Counted from the first letter of the stretch, positions 34,656-47,414 are shown. The stretch: 64,000 nucleotides of DNA from Melieria omissa (GCA_963971225.1 OZ020268.1:14175032-14239031); one strand, 5' to 3'. Made by a program: numbers and translations. The notes: generated by a model not told the origin, from the letters alone.

Positions 34656-36588
34656 TCTGTTATAAATCTATGCAATGTATTGTTGTCGAATTTGAATTCT
34701 AGTATTTTGCAGTTGCCCGAAGAATACAATTTTTTTAAATCTTCTTTGGGAACTTGGAATAATGTATTGAAAAATCAAGAAAAAGTAAAGCCGAGCTGAA
34801 CAATTATTATTCTCAATCCATGGACAGCTCCAGAAAACGAGGGACATATGATATCAGTATTAAAAATCCCTATAAAACAGACTTGGTGCCCAGTTTTAGG
34901 CCTTTTCGATATCTTGAACAAAGTATATTTCAACAAAAATTTTCGAAATGGTTTAAATTTTCATAGGACGGGTTGATTTTTTAGGACGGGTTGATTCAAG
35001 TTCAATTTATTTACTACTACAGACAGCCATCTATCTATCTGCTATGTGCCCTTCCGTGAACGATTGCTTTTACAAGCAATGGTGGTCCATCTGTGGTACA
35101 ACTCGGTGCCAAAAATAATTGCAAACTGCATTCGCGCATGCGCAACGGAAAGCCAGCACAGCCGCAATCGTTTCTGCACCGACGACAAAGAAAAGAGAAA
35201 ACTGTTCAATTCAATGGTATTTTTTTGTTGTTTACTTTTGCCTCTACTAGCTGCTGCCGCAGCTGTGGCATAAAGTCGCATAATGGGCTTAAATTCAGAA
35301 AAGTGTCTTTTTAAATGCCTCGCCAGACAACAATCCGCTTTTATTTCGGATTTTTATTATACACTCTTATTACGCACTTTTGACACTTTTACGCGTAAAA
35401 ACGTGTGCTGTCTGCTGCATAAAACAGTAAGTAGGAAAATTGGATTCTTAGCAGTGGCTATACTTGTACAATCAGACATACAATACATACCCGCATTCGA
35501 TATAGAAATGTTTACAATCGCATCTGTGGAATTGACTCTCTACCGGTTACGCTGAAGATGCCGCCCGTTGTGCGTGAGCGAGTGCTTTGGCCAGTTGTTG
35601 CTGTGGCTGTTGTTGACGCCCAGTCAACCGAGGCCACCATGGTAACACTAACACAAATGCCTACTGGTTGTAGTAAATGAATGCCAACAAAATAACGACA
35701 CAAGAAAACTGCAATTACCTCTTCTTCTACTACAACGAATGACAATTAAAAGCCATAACCAGTTTTTTTTATGAATTGCTTATGCAAATTATGCATAAAA
35801 TTTCAAAATCGTATTTCTTCAATTTGTATACTCGTCTTTAGCGGTTCTATATAAACATAATCGAGATGGTTGGCATATCGGCTGTGTACCAGTGAATTGT
35901 GTAATCTGTGTGAAAATGAAATAATTGTGTTTTCCTGTCAAGCGTGGAAACATACTTGCAGTTGAAACTTGAATAAATTAAAATGTCTGTGAACTCAATT
36001 CAATATTCAATAAAGTCATTAATGGTTCAGCAAATGTTTTACGAGTTTTTCTTAATGAATTTTAAACAGTAAATAAAAAAATAAAACTGTTTTCGATAAT
36101 TAGTGAAGTACTTTTAATTTAAATTTAATATTTGAAAAGTTGTTTTTGTAGCGCACCAAGAGTTGCAGCAAGTAGCGCGTTTCTCGCTGAAGATGCGGCA
36201 AATGTAAATAAAATTACAACGCTCCCCCGCTTGTTATCAGCGCAGTCTTCCAGCTCTGTCGCAGCAACTTGGTCGTGGTCGTGATCTCCGTCGCAGTCAT
36301 CGCTTATCCGTCGCAATCACTGCAGTCACTGCTGCCGTCAGTAAAAGCGTCAATGTTGTCGTTTTGTAAATTGCAATTTACAGCGCACAGCTCAAATGCC
36401 ATTATTCTAAGTGTTATTGAGTTAAATTAGAAAATAAGCAAAACAGCCAGCGCGCCACAATTCGCGTTGCTCGCACATTTTTGAAATTTTTCAATTTTCA
36501 CAGCCCGACTGTCGGACCGATCTGACACTGTCAGCTGGCGAGATTTTCTTTTGTGTAAAAATTTACTACAACCTATGGCCGTCACTTA
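34656..36588. other. non-coding, no gene recognised
   Basis: AT-rich with small balanced patches at 35.05-35.27 and 35.52-35.75 kb. Open frames there have no domain. Presumed intergenic or intronic. Confidence 0.4.
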
Positions 36589-36829
36589 GTTCACAGCGGG
36601 TCGCCGCATTGAAAAGTGGCCGCGTCCGCGTTTGCGTTCAGCGTTTTGTGTCCGCGAATCGTAACCATCGTTTAGCGCTATTAAATTTTATGGCGCGGAT
36701 GAAAGTGAACTAGGCTTTTGGCTGCTGGCTGTTGACTTCTGTGCCTCGTTGCTCGTCTATGTATGTGTGCGCGCGCGTTTTTTCAAGATCGTAATTTAAC
36801 TGTCCAAGTGAAAAGAAAGAAAATTTTCG
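36589..36829 (+). promoter_or_regulatory. Tsp5D: probable Tsp5D leader exon and promoter region
   Basis: The translated part of Tsp5D is preceded by a 3' splice site (CCATTTTACAG ending at 39726), so an upstream untranslated exon must exist. The best donor upstream is TTTTCG then GTAAGATT at 36830, after balanced, leader-like sequence beginning about 36590. Linking this exon to Tsp5D is an inference. It would make a 2.9-kb leader intron containing the large inverted repeat at 37.6-39.4 kb. Confidence 0.4.
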
Positions 36830-37564
36830 GTAAGATTGTGAAATTAACACCTAACGACTAGTTGAAAGCGAAAAAGAAACGTTTTCATAACTACTAAATC
36901 AATTTTAAATGTAAAGAGTTGAGATGAGCGGCGCACATTGTTAACTTCCTAATAACAAGAGTTGTGGCTTTGAGTTGTTGCTATTCCGAGAGTGTTCGTA
37001 TATTCATTGGTGGAAGCACAGTGCTGAAACAACTTTGTTGATTCTTAAGTGAAACGATGGCGACACTCAGAGCATTTGTGATTTGAAAGACTTTTTAATA
37101 ACAAAATCGAATGGCAGCAAGAATCACTATGGAACCAGTAATTTTGTTTGCGTAATGCATTATTTAATATAGAACTTGTTTAGAGATTTCATTCCACACA
37201 CACTGGTCTTGAACTGCTGCAGCTTAAAGTGAAATATTTTGCATTCATAATGAAAACTCGATGTGTGACATGCCGCCAATAAAGACGACTGTATTAACTT
37301 AATATTACTTTAAATACATATATAAAAAATAAGTTTCAGTAAAAAGTTTACACATTATTCTTTTCCTTAGAGTATTTTTTTATATGGAAACCGTACTTTG
37401 TTAAAGAGGGCTCGTGCTTTCTAATTAGTCCTAAGTGGAACTCTTATTCGAGTATCTCATTCAGCACTATTTTTTATGCGAGTGGGTTGAGTGATAGATG
37501 GACGCACAGACAGAAACGTAAAAGTATCCTGTGAAGCAATGACCAAAACAAAATTTCGTCTTCT

Positions 37565-39428
37565 AGCTGGTTAATTGCATTGATAACGAAGTACAGTAAC
37601 TTCAGGAGAAACCTTATTGCATAGTTAAACCTTATTGAGTTAGTTACGAAGATGACGAGGCAGCCGCGTACATTGCGCTGGCTGGTAGAATCGTTCATGA
37701 AAGAGAAGGAGTTACGGAAATCTGGAGATAACGCATGCCAGTCATTAGCAGAGAAGCCGGTCCGCTTTGGCAAATCTCCGAACAGAGGATGATTTTAGTC
37801 GGTAAAAACTCGGCAGATTGGTGGATGTTCGATCTACCAGTTTCTATACAAATTTTTCATTCTTTGAAATATGATTTGAATTAAATGAAAAATTTAGAAA
37901 ATATTCTTAAAGATGCCTCAACTTTTAGCAAATGAACCCTGATGCGAAAACTAACTAATCAAAATCGACTAACCCTTCCTCCAACTGGAGATAGCGTGCG
38001 CAAAGCAGAAGTTTTAAGTTTTAAACAAACCATATTTTAAAAAAATTCTTATATTTCAATGTCACATATTCTGATGATCATTCTTCTCAACTTGAGTCAA
38101 CAACCTGAGTCTTGTTCTCAGCACTATTGTCAAGTGTACAACAACACCTACGAAAGTGTTATAAACAAGTTTGCGTCCAACAATTGCGTAACTTCTGAGT
38201 CCAGTTTTTCTAAATAACTTAAATTGCTCAAGTAATTTGATAACCACGTCGGATATCAATGAGTTTCTAGAGTGGCACACATGTGCCATTTGGTCATTGT
38301 CAAAAAGCCCACTCGCGTTGGCGAAAATACGAATACAACTGTCGTAACTGTTGTACTGTGTCTCCTAGAGTCACACATGTACACGTACATGTATCATATG
38401 AACAGCATGTGCCGCCGAGTACGAGTAATGTTGATTTTGTGTCAAACAAATGACACATTAATAAAGAGCGAACAATTTTAAAATCGCTGTGCCAGTTTAA
38501 ATTCGCACGTTGTGCATCGAGTAAATTCATCCAATACTCGCCCCTGCTGTCTTCTGAAAGGAAGTAATGTTTTATGTAGGGCAGCAAGTTTTTTATTTAA
38601 ATTTATTAGGTACGTGTACAAAAAATTAGCACTAGATACCCGCAATAGGTGGAATTGGGGTGCTGATTCCGACTGCGTTTAGATCGAGTGCAAATTTTAT
38701 GACAGCTGAGACTGCGGCGCATGGCTGTTGTGTGAGTTGTTGAGCGGATTTCATTATTTAAAATATACCCACAATTGTTCTAGCGATTAATTTAGAATGA
38801 CCTTCTGCGGTAGACTCAAACACGCGCTTAGGAAACGGGGGATATTATTGTTATTGTGTGTATCTTCTGATTTAGTGCAAAGATTGAAAGGCAATCATGG
38901 AAGTACTCAAAAATGGGACCATTAGAACCATACTTGTTCTCTAAAAGTCAAAGATAGGTTAGGAAGGGCTACTTACTTGCTTAACAGGCCAAAAAAAAAG
39001 CTCTGCCCAGACGTTTCTGCCTTGCGCGCGCTATCTCCAGTTGGAGGAAGGGTTAGTCCATTTTGATTAGTTAGTTTTCGCATCAGGGCCAGAATATTTT
39101 CTAAATTTTTCATTTAATTCAAATCATATTTCAAAGAATGAAAAATTTGTATAGAAACTGGTAGATCGAATATCCACCAGTCTGCCGAGTTTTTACCGAC
39201 TAAAATCATCCTCTGTTCGGAGATTTGCCAAAGCGGACCACTTGTGGGTGCCTTTTCGTTCGTTTCCATTTTAATCATCAACCTCTCTGTCATGCGTTAT
39301 CTCCAGATTTCCGTAACTCATTCTCTTTCATGAACGATTCTACCAGCCAGAACAATTTACACAGCTACCATGCAATAAGGTTTTTCCTGAAGTTACCGTA
39401 CTTCGTTATCAATGCAAATAACCAGCTG
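37565..39428. repeat. large inverted repeat (foldback-like), ~430-bp arms
   Basis: The left arm (about 37565-38008) recurs inverted at about 39013-39428. Shared words in order include AGCTGGTTA..TGCATTGATAACG, GCTGGTAGAATCGTTCATG, CGGAAATCTGGAGATAACGC, CTCCGAACAGAGGATGATTT, TCGGTAAAAACTCGGCAGA and CTTCCTCCAACTGGAGATAG. The arms differ by substitutions and small indels, including about 50 extra bases in the right arm near 39240-39290 and a gap near 37890. The spacer is about 1.0 kb and has no gene. Transcribed as Tsp5D leader intron, it would form a long RNA hairpin. Confidence 0.85.
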
Positions 39429-39760
39429 AGAGATGTTCAGTCTAGACTTAACACTCAAATTTCTGAATCTTACTCACTGCTCGATTCAACAAAAGTCTTG
39501 TATTGTCTTCATAGTTAAACCATCTGCCAGCTCATTTTACTAGTTCTATAATGGAATCAGAATGGTATCAGAATGGGTCTGCTTTTTCCACTTCAACCTC
39601 ATCTCACGTTGTTGCGAAATTTTAACTTACATGTATTTTATTTAAAATATGCGAATAATTTTTTCAACCTAAGTTAAATACGGACTGAATTTTTTGTACC
39701 AAATTGTTTTTTGTTCCATTTTACAGAAAGTAAACATTTACACACATCCATACACTCAAA

Positions 39761-41664
39761 ATGGGCAATGCCGGATACTCTTGCATACGGAGGACATTTT
39801 GCTGGCTGAATATAATTTTATGGGTAAATACAAATATTGTCTGTTAACGAAAATAATAACAATTTTGTTAACATATAAGTAAAAATTGAAAGTATTAAAC
39901 CTATGAGGCGTGAAGTTCAAAAGGTGGCTGGGAAGAGCAACAAATGCAATTGGCACTTATTCGCATTGTTCGCTGCCTGGCAGCCTATCAATACTCGTAC
40001 TCGAGTGCCAGAGTGTCTGGCAAGTTTCACAGCAACAACTTCAATGCCAACATTATGCACAATAACACTATCATTCGGCGTTGACAGCTGACGGCTGGTG
40101 TTATTCACCTTCGGCGACTGTGTCTGCAACGGAAATTAAGATGTTTTCCGATTTTTAAACTATTCCGCAGCTGCAACAACAAAAACACCCAGCCACATGA
40201 AAGCACCAACGTGCATTGTCAGTGCAATCAGCGGCGGCCTGACACAAGTATTGTTGCGCACACTGCATTGTTGCCGAGCGACTGCGGTTGCAATTGTTGG
40301 TGACGCTGACTGCGCCACTTTACGTGCCGTTGCCACTAATAGCCGCCGCACATGCGAAACAGCACTTTGAGTCGTCGTCAGATTCTCAGCCGTCATATTC
40401 GAGCTCGTTTGCAGCATCCGATGCGGTGCAGTCGCTTCGTGATTCACGACTGTTGGTGGTTGCTTTCTAATGTCGCTCGGTGCTTTGGGTGTGCTGGCTG
40501 AGTGTTCTTGCGGATTATTCGTGCGCCCATTGAATTGCCCAAAATAATGAAATTGTTGCATTGAATCGTTGACAGCTTTGCAGTTGTGCTTTTCTGGGCG
40601 CTGGCGTTTGGCTGCGGCTCTCGTACGAGGGCTACGCGACGCTGCTGCCGGACCACGCCGCCCTCAGTGCGGACACCTTGTTCATGGGCATTGGGGCGGT
40701 GGGCTTTGTCGTGTCGTTCCTCGGCTGCTGCGGCGCGTGGGTGCAGTCGCGTTGCCTGTTGGTGCTGGTAAGTGTGAACGGAGACGGAGTTGGAATCGTG
40801 TGTAAACTGTGGAGTGACAAAACGAAATGCTTTGCAGTATTTCCTGCTGATTGTGATGCTCTTCCTGAGCGAGTTTCTGGTGGGCTCAATAGCGTTTCTG
40901 TTCCGTGGCGGACTCGGTCGCACGCTGGCGAATGAGCTGCGCTTCGGCATTGAGCGACACTACAACGCATCGGATCGGGGCTCACTGGTGGCGCCCTCGG
41001 TGGCTGCCATCTGGGACAATGTGCAGCAGTCGGTAAGTCGTGTGGTTGTGCTTTACTTATGCAACAGATGTGTTATGCCACAAAAAGTATTATATGACAT
41101 TTTTTATGACGAGCTGTCACACAATTTACAACAGTCGAAAAAACTGTGCATCAACCACACTTTGTCGTTTGCTCTTAGTTCGAATGCTGTGGTGTTTCGT
41201 CGTACGAAGACTGGTATGACATACAGTCGTGGAGTGGCAAGCGCTGGGTGCCCGAATCGTGTTGCAAACCCTTCCATGAATCGCGCAATATGCTTCTGAC
41301 CGAAGGCTCTGGCGACAGCATTTTGAGAGTGGATTGTGGCAAGTGAGTACCCATCGAAACACTCTTAAACATTTTTATTTAGTACTCGAGTTATTAAAAC
41401 CAAATCGAATTTTCACTCTGCAGATCCGAAAATCCGGTGCTTTGGTGGAACAAAGGTTGTGCACATTCACTGCAAAATTGGTTCAACGGTCAGCTGAATG
41501 TGATTGGTGCCATCGGTCTGGGCATTGCATTTGTGCAGCTCTTCGGTCTGATCACGTCGATGCTGTTGTTTTGCACCGTCAAACATAAACGCGAGTCGGA
41601 CACCTACAAGTCGTACTCGCCCTCAATCGATCCGCAGACACGAACGAGTAGTTGGGAGGACTGA
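39761..41664 (+). CDS. Tsp5D: tetraspanin Tsp5D
   Basis: Four-pass membrane protein that organises partner proteins in the plasma membrane. Coding exons 39761-39823, 40576-40767, 40838-41032, 41179-41342 and 41424-41664 give 284 residues, all phases consistent. The tiny first exon encodes MGNAGYSCIRRTFCWLNIIL and the start of TM1. TM1 continues CSCAFLGAGVW. TM2 and TM3 follow (FMGIGAVGFVVSFLGCC, YFLLIVMLFLSEF). The large extracellular loop has the family's FECCG motif plus PESCC and further Cys (VDCGK, NKGCAHS). TM4 is near IGAIGLGIAFVQLFGLITSM, and the tail ends TRTSSWED. Exon 2 must start at 40576 (ACAG/CTTTG). The stronger-looking CAG at 40583 is 8 nt downstream and would break the frame. 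The match to Drosophila Tsp5D is near-complete in the loop and tail, as I recall that protein. Confidence 0.95.
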
Positions 41665-41965
41665 AGCCGACTCTAGAGGAATTTTAGGTCTTTGTCTAAT
41701 TCTAACGACGGTCACTAAACGAATTTGTAGTAAGTCGATGCTTTTGTTTCAAGTAGCGTATGTAGTTTAAGAAGTTTGCGAAAATGTGCCAAAAACTATG
41801 TTTATCTTTAGAAAACGAATTCATGTAATTTAGGTTAATCGCAAAGTATTTGATCGAACCATAGCGTACAACTTTGGTTAGAAGTGAAGTTTACCGATTG
41901 AAGTTTACTTTGTGAAGCTGAGTCATAACTACTTCATGCTACACTTTAGAGTATCCTTTCGAAAA
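41665..41965 (+). other. Tsp5D 3' untranslated region
   Basis: No AATAAA is evident before the MITE that starts at 41966. A CTAAAAATAAAAG inside the MITE's left repeat (about 41990) is the first such word, so the repeat may provide the polyadenylation signal. Confidence 0.4.
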
Positions 41966-42433
41966 CACTACTCGAAACGAAAAATGCTTCTAAAAATAAA
42001 AGTAGTTTTTAGACTAATCTTCCAACGATATATATTGTCCAAATCAGATGAGACTTGGGGAAGTTACTGGCGGTGAAAGTTGAAAAAAATTGAATTTGTT
42101 TGACCATTTTAAAAAATTAAAAATTTTCGAATGGTTTTTTTTATAGATAAAAAAATTATCTCCTCAGGTTTTAAAATTTTTAATGAAAGATACATTATTT
42201 GTGCAAATATTATTATTTTCTATCGGAAAGCTTAGTTAATTACCTTTTGAACGACGAGATATGTACTCATAACTGAAATAAGCGGGGAAAAACGTGTTTT
42301 TCGAAGATTTTTCGAAAACGCTTCTTAAGAAAATGTTTTGATTTTCAGTTTCGTGTTCAGCAGCCGAAGATTAGTCTAAAAAATACTTTTGTTTTTAGGA
42401 GCACGAGATGAACCCATTTTTTGTCGAGTAGTG
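41966..42433. mobile_element. 468-bp MITE downstream of Tsp5D
   Basis: The left end is CACTACTCGA at 41966; the right end, inverted from 42433, is CACTACTCGA too. Further in, both carry TAAAAA(T/C)AAAAGTA then TTTTTAGACTAATCTTC, giving an inverted repeat of about 50-60 bp with a 10-bp gap. The interior is AT-rich with no coding sequence. No clear target duplication, so the superfamily is not assigned. Confidence 0.82.
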
Positions 42434-43295
42434 TAATTAGTGTTTACTTTCTTTGGGAAATTAAAGTAATCGCTTGTGATTACATCATTAAAAATCAGCG
42501 GCAGGGTTTACTGTACCACATATCGTTGATATTCATTGAATCCGATTTGCTATTATGTGTTTGAAATAGCTTCAAATCTCTTGGCTCATATCTCTCTTAA
42601 GTTAACATTAGCCTTAACCACCAACTCGAAATGTCAGCTTTCACTTAATACCAACGTATTTTCATTAAAACTCTACGTCAACAATGAGAGTAAGAAATTC
42701 ATTTTTGGTGAGTGGTAAAGATTTTTGAAGAAGAAAAACAAACCTTACATGTAGAGCTTTTCCTTGACTTCGCTGTATCATTTTCGATACACGAATGCGA
42801 ACTATTGAATTTTGAATTGCCTTAAGAATATAAACGTTACACTGCGATTGTGATGTTTGACAGCAATTCTCACTTTTGTGCTAGTATCATTACAACAACA
42901 TTATTTTCTGTAGTACATATTGATGTTATTTGTAATGGGAGGTTTAAATTGCCGTTCCTGTAAACTGCACAAACTGCCGTTTAACGTATTACATACCAGA
43001 ATTCTAATCGAATTACAACATAAGTATTGCATTGTAGTTATTTTAAGATAAATATATGGAAATGGTCTTGTAATGTAACAGTAACAGTTACACTACAGGC
43101 CCTTCATATTTAATATAACATTCCTTCTAAAGTAGTGTAAGCGAAACGTTGCTATCTGTCAGACTGTAAGCTTATCTAATGAATAACATTATTATTTTCT
43201 GTATATGTAACTAAATATGCAAAAAAATAAATTATTATTTATTTAAACAACAATAAGAACACAAGCTGTATTGAGTGGAGTGAAGTGATGCACAC
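42434..43295. other. intergenic, no gene seen
   Basis: AT-rich sequence between Tsp5D and the minus-strand gene. A 60-codon frame at 42536-42718 has no support. Confidence 0.5.
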
Positions 43296-44825
43296 TCAAA
43301 GACCTACAATTTTACCGCCAATTATGTCCAGCTGCGCCGTTATGCCCTTCGATATAGAACGCGCCAGGTCTTTAGGTTTCTGAAAAGGTAAGAAGATGAC
43401 ATTGAATGTATACAACTTGTGAAGAACGTATGTGTGCCACAAGGAAGTTTCGAATAAGTTCTGAATCAGACCTCTGCACATAGTACTTGTTCGGCTCGTA
43501 ATATCACTCTCACCTAATAATCTAATGATGACGTTTTGTTAACAATATATATACTATTACTATTTTTTACCCACAGTAGTATGTTGGAAGTTTCACACTC
43601 TGATATTTAGTTATGCGCAGTTTAATGAAAAATTAGCCAATCTTTTTAGCAACAAATATCAGCCACCTGCTGTATGCGAAACCAATCAGTCTAATGAAAT
43701 CAGTGCCTGGTAGGTTCTTCCTGCTCTCAGGAAGAACCTCGAAGGAAAAGATATTTGCAGACTTAGATTTTAATATAAAAGTGAATTAATCAAAATTTTT
43801 TCAATACATCTTTTTCCTCGAATATTTGTGTCTCCCTTATGACTCCTAGCAGAAAGGAGATATTTTTCTTGTCCCAAGAACCCAATAGCGAGATCCACGA
43901 AAATGTGTGCATGAATGGAAGGACCTACGGTATTATGTCAATTTCAAACTTTGCGACTTGGGAGCTTTCTAATTTCAGTTTTCTTATAATTTTATATAAA
44001 TATTTATATAAAAATATTAAAAAAAATGTGGTGTCATCTACCGTCATTAGTTGCACACTCTGCACCACAGCCCGTATTCACACTTTTACTTACTTGTATC
44101 AATGTGTTGAGTATGTTCGAGAAAGCTTCATAGCCATTGACAATAGTGCGCGCCAGACCATCGAACATATCACCATTGTTCCCGTATTTCTCATGCTCGC
44201 TAATTGTGTCCAAAATGGGCACAGGCTGCAACGAAGAGAAAATCACAACACAAACAAAGGCAACGAAAATCATTAAATTGAAATTTTCCGGAAGTGTTAG
44301 GCAATCAATCAAACGTACATTTGTCAGGTCGACCAGTTTCTTTTGGCTGTTGTCGTAAGTGCTGAGTATTTTCGAAGGTATGCCCTCATGTTCCAGATTC
44401 ACTGACTCGGCCGTTTTGGACGGAGATGGCAGCAAAGACAGCTACATGTGGGAAAGGGAATGAGAACAATAAAAACAAAAACACAAACCAAAATCGAAAA
44501 AGCATTAGCTACGAATTTGTGGTCCAGAAAAGTTAAACGCTGAAGCGTAGCGTACCTTGAACCCAGACGAGCTGCTGCTGCCGTCTTCCGCCTGAGAGTG
44601 CACTGCAATCTCGGCCAGTTGTGTTTCGTCGATACGAAAGTCTGGGCTGGAGTCGGCAGTCAGGTCAGCATCAGCGACTGTGTCGGCGTCGCCATCGGCG
44701 AGTATGTGCGGCCTAAGGTCAGCTGCATCCGTATCTGCATTTGCGTTGGCAACGGGCAGTGCGTTGGCAGCGGTCGAAAATAGCACAAGGCCGATCAAAG
44801 CGGCAGTGAACACTGAGCGCGACAT
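43296..44825 (-). CDS. small secreted protein, family not recognised
   Basis: Four minus-strand exons join with all phases zero: 44825-44556, 44441-44319, 44225-44094 and 43379-43296, giving about 202 residues. The ATG at 44825 opens a good signal peptide (MSRSVFTAALIGLVLFSTAA). A strongly acidic Asp/Ala stretch (residues about 28-62, repeated ADGDAD/ADAD words) and a Ser run follow. The C-terminal half is amphipathic (FDGLARTIVNGYEAFSNILN and DLARSISKGITAQLDIIGG). No Cys pattern or catalytic motif is seen, and I do not recognise the family. Every join has a good donor (GTACGC, GTACGT, GTAAGT) and acceptor, which supports a real gene. A further small exon in the 715-bp last intron cannot be excluded. 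Confidence 0.65.
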
Positions 44826-46403
44826 TAGCACTTTTCAAATGGCTTATTTAAATATTTAGTTTAAGTCTTTAGATTGTTGCGTATAAGCGGTATAGGCGTT
44901 TCAACAACTCTGTACGCTTCTTTGTCCACCACAACGCATGCGCACACGCTCGTCCAAGTCCGATTTTCGACTGAGACGCTGTGCAACGGTTTTATTGGCT
45001 TGGCCCGCCTTGAACATTGCCACACATTAAGTGTTTCGAAAATTAACGTTTATTTGCGCGGAGACAACTAGCTTTTGCTGTTGTTATAACAACGTCATTG
45101 TGGTTGTTGTGACGCGCTGAGGCCGGCAGCGACTGTGGCTCCCAAAACAGAAAAAATTAACAATAAATCCAACAACACGAACACAAAATACCAAATGGGC
45201 TGCGTCGCTCTCAAGATCGATGGCGTTGCTTTGCGAACATTAAACGTCCGCACACCAAAAATGAGGAAGGAAGTGACAAGCGACAACTGACAATTTTCAG
45301 TTTTAATTATTGCTCCACTGGCCCACTGGACTGGCCTGCACTGCACTGGCCCGCACTGCACTGAGCGGCTTCGGATTGAAATGGGTTTGGCTTCCAAGCA
45401 TTGCACATTCACCGCTTGGCTTCAGTTTTCTCTTTTCAGTCGCGCATGCGTCTCTGTCCGTTTGTACGAGTGTGCATGTGTGAATGTGCGCGCAGCTAAT
45501 GATCATGTAAGTTGGAATTGTGCAATAAGCTCGTTTGCTCATCATTGCGTTCCTCCAGGCAAACCGTTGGAATCGTTCGGTGCACATAGCGTGATCGCAT
45601 CAGGTTTTGGCTCTTTTCGCTGACAAAACACTTCGCTCGCGGGCAATTGGAATTTTTATTTACCAATAAAGTTATGAAGCTGGTTTGTTTACATTATATG
45701 TTCATTATATACTTGCGCTGCTGTCAAGGTGACCCGTCATTTACTTAAACAAATGTTAATATATTTAACGTTTGCATCAATGAGAAATGTTTGAGCTCTG
45801 AACACTGACTCGAAGTGACGTGTACATGATTTTATTAGAAAACAGAGAATTGTTGTTACTTGGTCCATCGTTACTTAGTTAAAGCAGCGTGATTTATAAC
45901 AGTCGGATTGACAAAATTCGAGATGTAGCTGCAAAAGTTTGCTGCGGCAATTAACAAGTTAACATTTTGGCACTCTGTCAATTTGTGCAGAAAGCTTTTT
46001 AGCAGCATTTGCCATTGACTATATTTTGCAGAAGGTAAAAAAAGCTTTTAATTTTGCTTCAGTCATAAAAGTAACGATTAAGATACACAACTTGAATCCT
46101 ATAATTCGAGAGTCAATGACGGTTAGTAATTAAAAACACGCCTAGTTTACTAGAGCGTCTCGGACTTTAATGAGCTGCAGGATGTTTCGAAGCAGGGAAT
46201 CAAGTATTTATGAAAGTTCATTGACTATATTCATATTTGTACCCACTATATCAAAGTTAAACACGCTCAACATATTTTCAATGAAAACTTGTTTTCACGT
46301 TTGTTTTCATTCACTGAAATAATTGAAATAACAAAACAGTCAACTCACAGTCGAACACGTCGCACACGTGTCGTCGAGCATACGAACATCAAAACATTGC
46401 TCA
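44826..46403. other. divergent intergenic region
   Basis: Lies between the minus-strand secreted-protein gene and the plus-strand gene starting at 46404, so it should hold both promoters. No coding exon is recognised. A repeated GCACTGGCCC/GCCCACTGGACTGG patch lies at 45310-45365. Confidence 0.45.
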
Positions 46404-47414
46404 ATGTTTCGTATACAAAAGTTGTTGCTGGAAGAATTTCGTGAAATCTACGAGCCAATCATTGTGGAAAACCCTTTCACACAAGTTACCGAGACTGGGA
46501 AGGGCATACGGCAGTATCACATCGGTGCGTACCCACAAGAACTCTATGTGAATGTCTCATGTTGTATTTGTCGGTTCAGCGCTCACACCGTCAAAGATCA
46601 TTGTCGGTTGCGATGACTTTGATATGGTCGACATGAGTGACTTCTTCTACCACGACGTGGATGCGGAAATTGAGACTTTTCAGCTGGTCAGTCTGCTGCC
46701 GTTGCAGTTCCTCAAAATTCAATTCTACCGCAAACAGCAGCGGGACATCATGAAGTTGAGCGTGTGTGGCGAGGAAGATAAGCCGATGTTCTTCGAGTTC
46801 GGCGGACACATGTACAAGAATGTAAGTAGTAAATGTGCGCGTCAAAAGTGAATACAATAATTTGGCAATAGTTGGAAAATAAGAAAACGAAACTGCTTGC
46901 TAAATGTTTTTGATGTTAATTCTGGGGTCAAAAGCAATAATCGCCTTCGATTCGCCGAAAATTGCTGTTTCGAACAATCTCGTTTTCAAGTTTTAGGCGC
47001 ATATTTGATAAAAGTAGTAACGCGAATATGTTTTTATTAATAACTTTTTTTATTTTAAAGTTACAAACTCCGATTTTACACAAACGTAGAGCACATTCAA
47101 GGGAACATGATGGCATCCATAACTCAATTTCTTCTTAAGTCGACTTAAGCGGTTATTGCTTTTGACCACAGCATTTTTTCACTTTGTTGTTCGAATCTTG
47201 AGCTCAAAGACTATTGTCTTAGTTGTTCTGGAATACGTGGCGTGAACGCGTCTCCACCATACGCCTGACGCAGCCGTTGCTCTTTAACATAGCCGGCTGC
47301 AGTCCCTTTTCCAGCACGGATGTCATCGAAGATGAAGAGGAACACCTGGTATTGATACATACGGAGCCGCGCTCGCTGGTGAGCTCTTGTCACAGCCACA
47401 CCAACAGTTACTGA
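46404..47414 (+). CDS. FAM71/GARIN-like domain protein
   Basis: Exons 46404-46524, 46580-46821 and 47223-47414 give 184 residues with consistent phases. The start is the ATG at 46404 (MFRIQKLLLEEFREIYEPII). The core resembles the FAM71 (Golgi-associated RAB2 interactor) domain: a lead strand TPSKIIVGCDDFD, then ETFQLVSLLPLQFLKIQFYR, a hydrophilic strand pair, and FWNTWRERVSTIRLTQPLLF, matching the family's LxxLLPLxFVxI and W..W..L..L pattern. Vertebrate GARINs bind RAB2 and act in acrosome formation and Golgi traffic, so a testis role is possible but unproven here. The family assignment is from remembered pattern only. The gene converges on the harmonin-like gene; the stop codons are 495 nt apart. 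Confidence 0.6.

Noticed and set aside
40160..40950. Minus-strand frames of 133 and 168 codons opposite Tsp5D intron 1 and exon 2
   Set aside because: One covers the Tsp5D coding exon in antisense; no domains.
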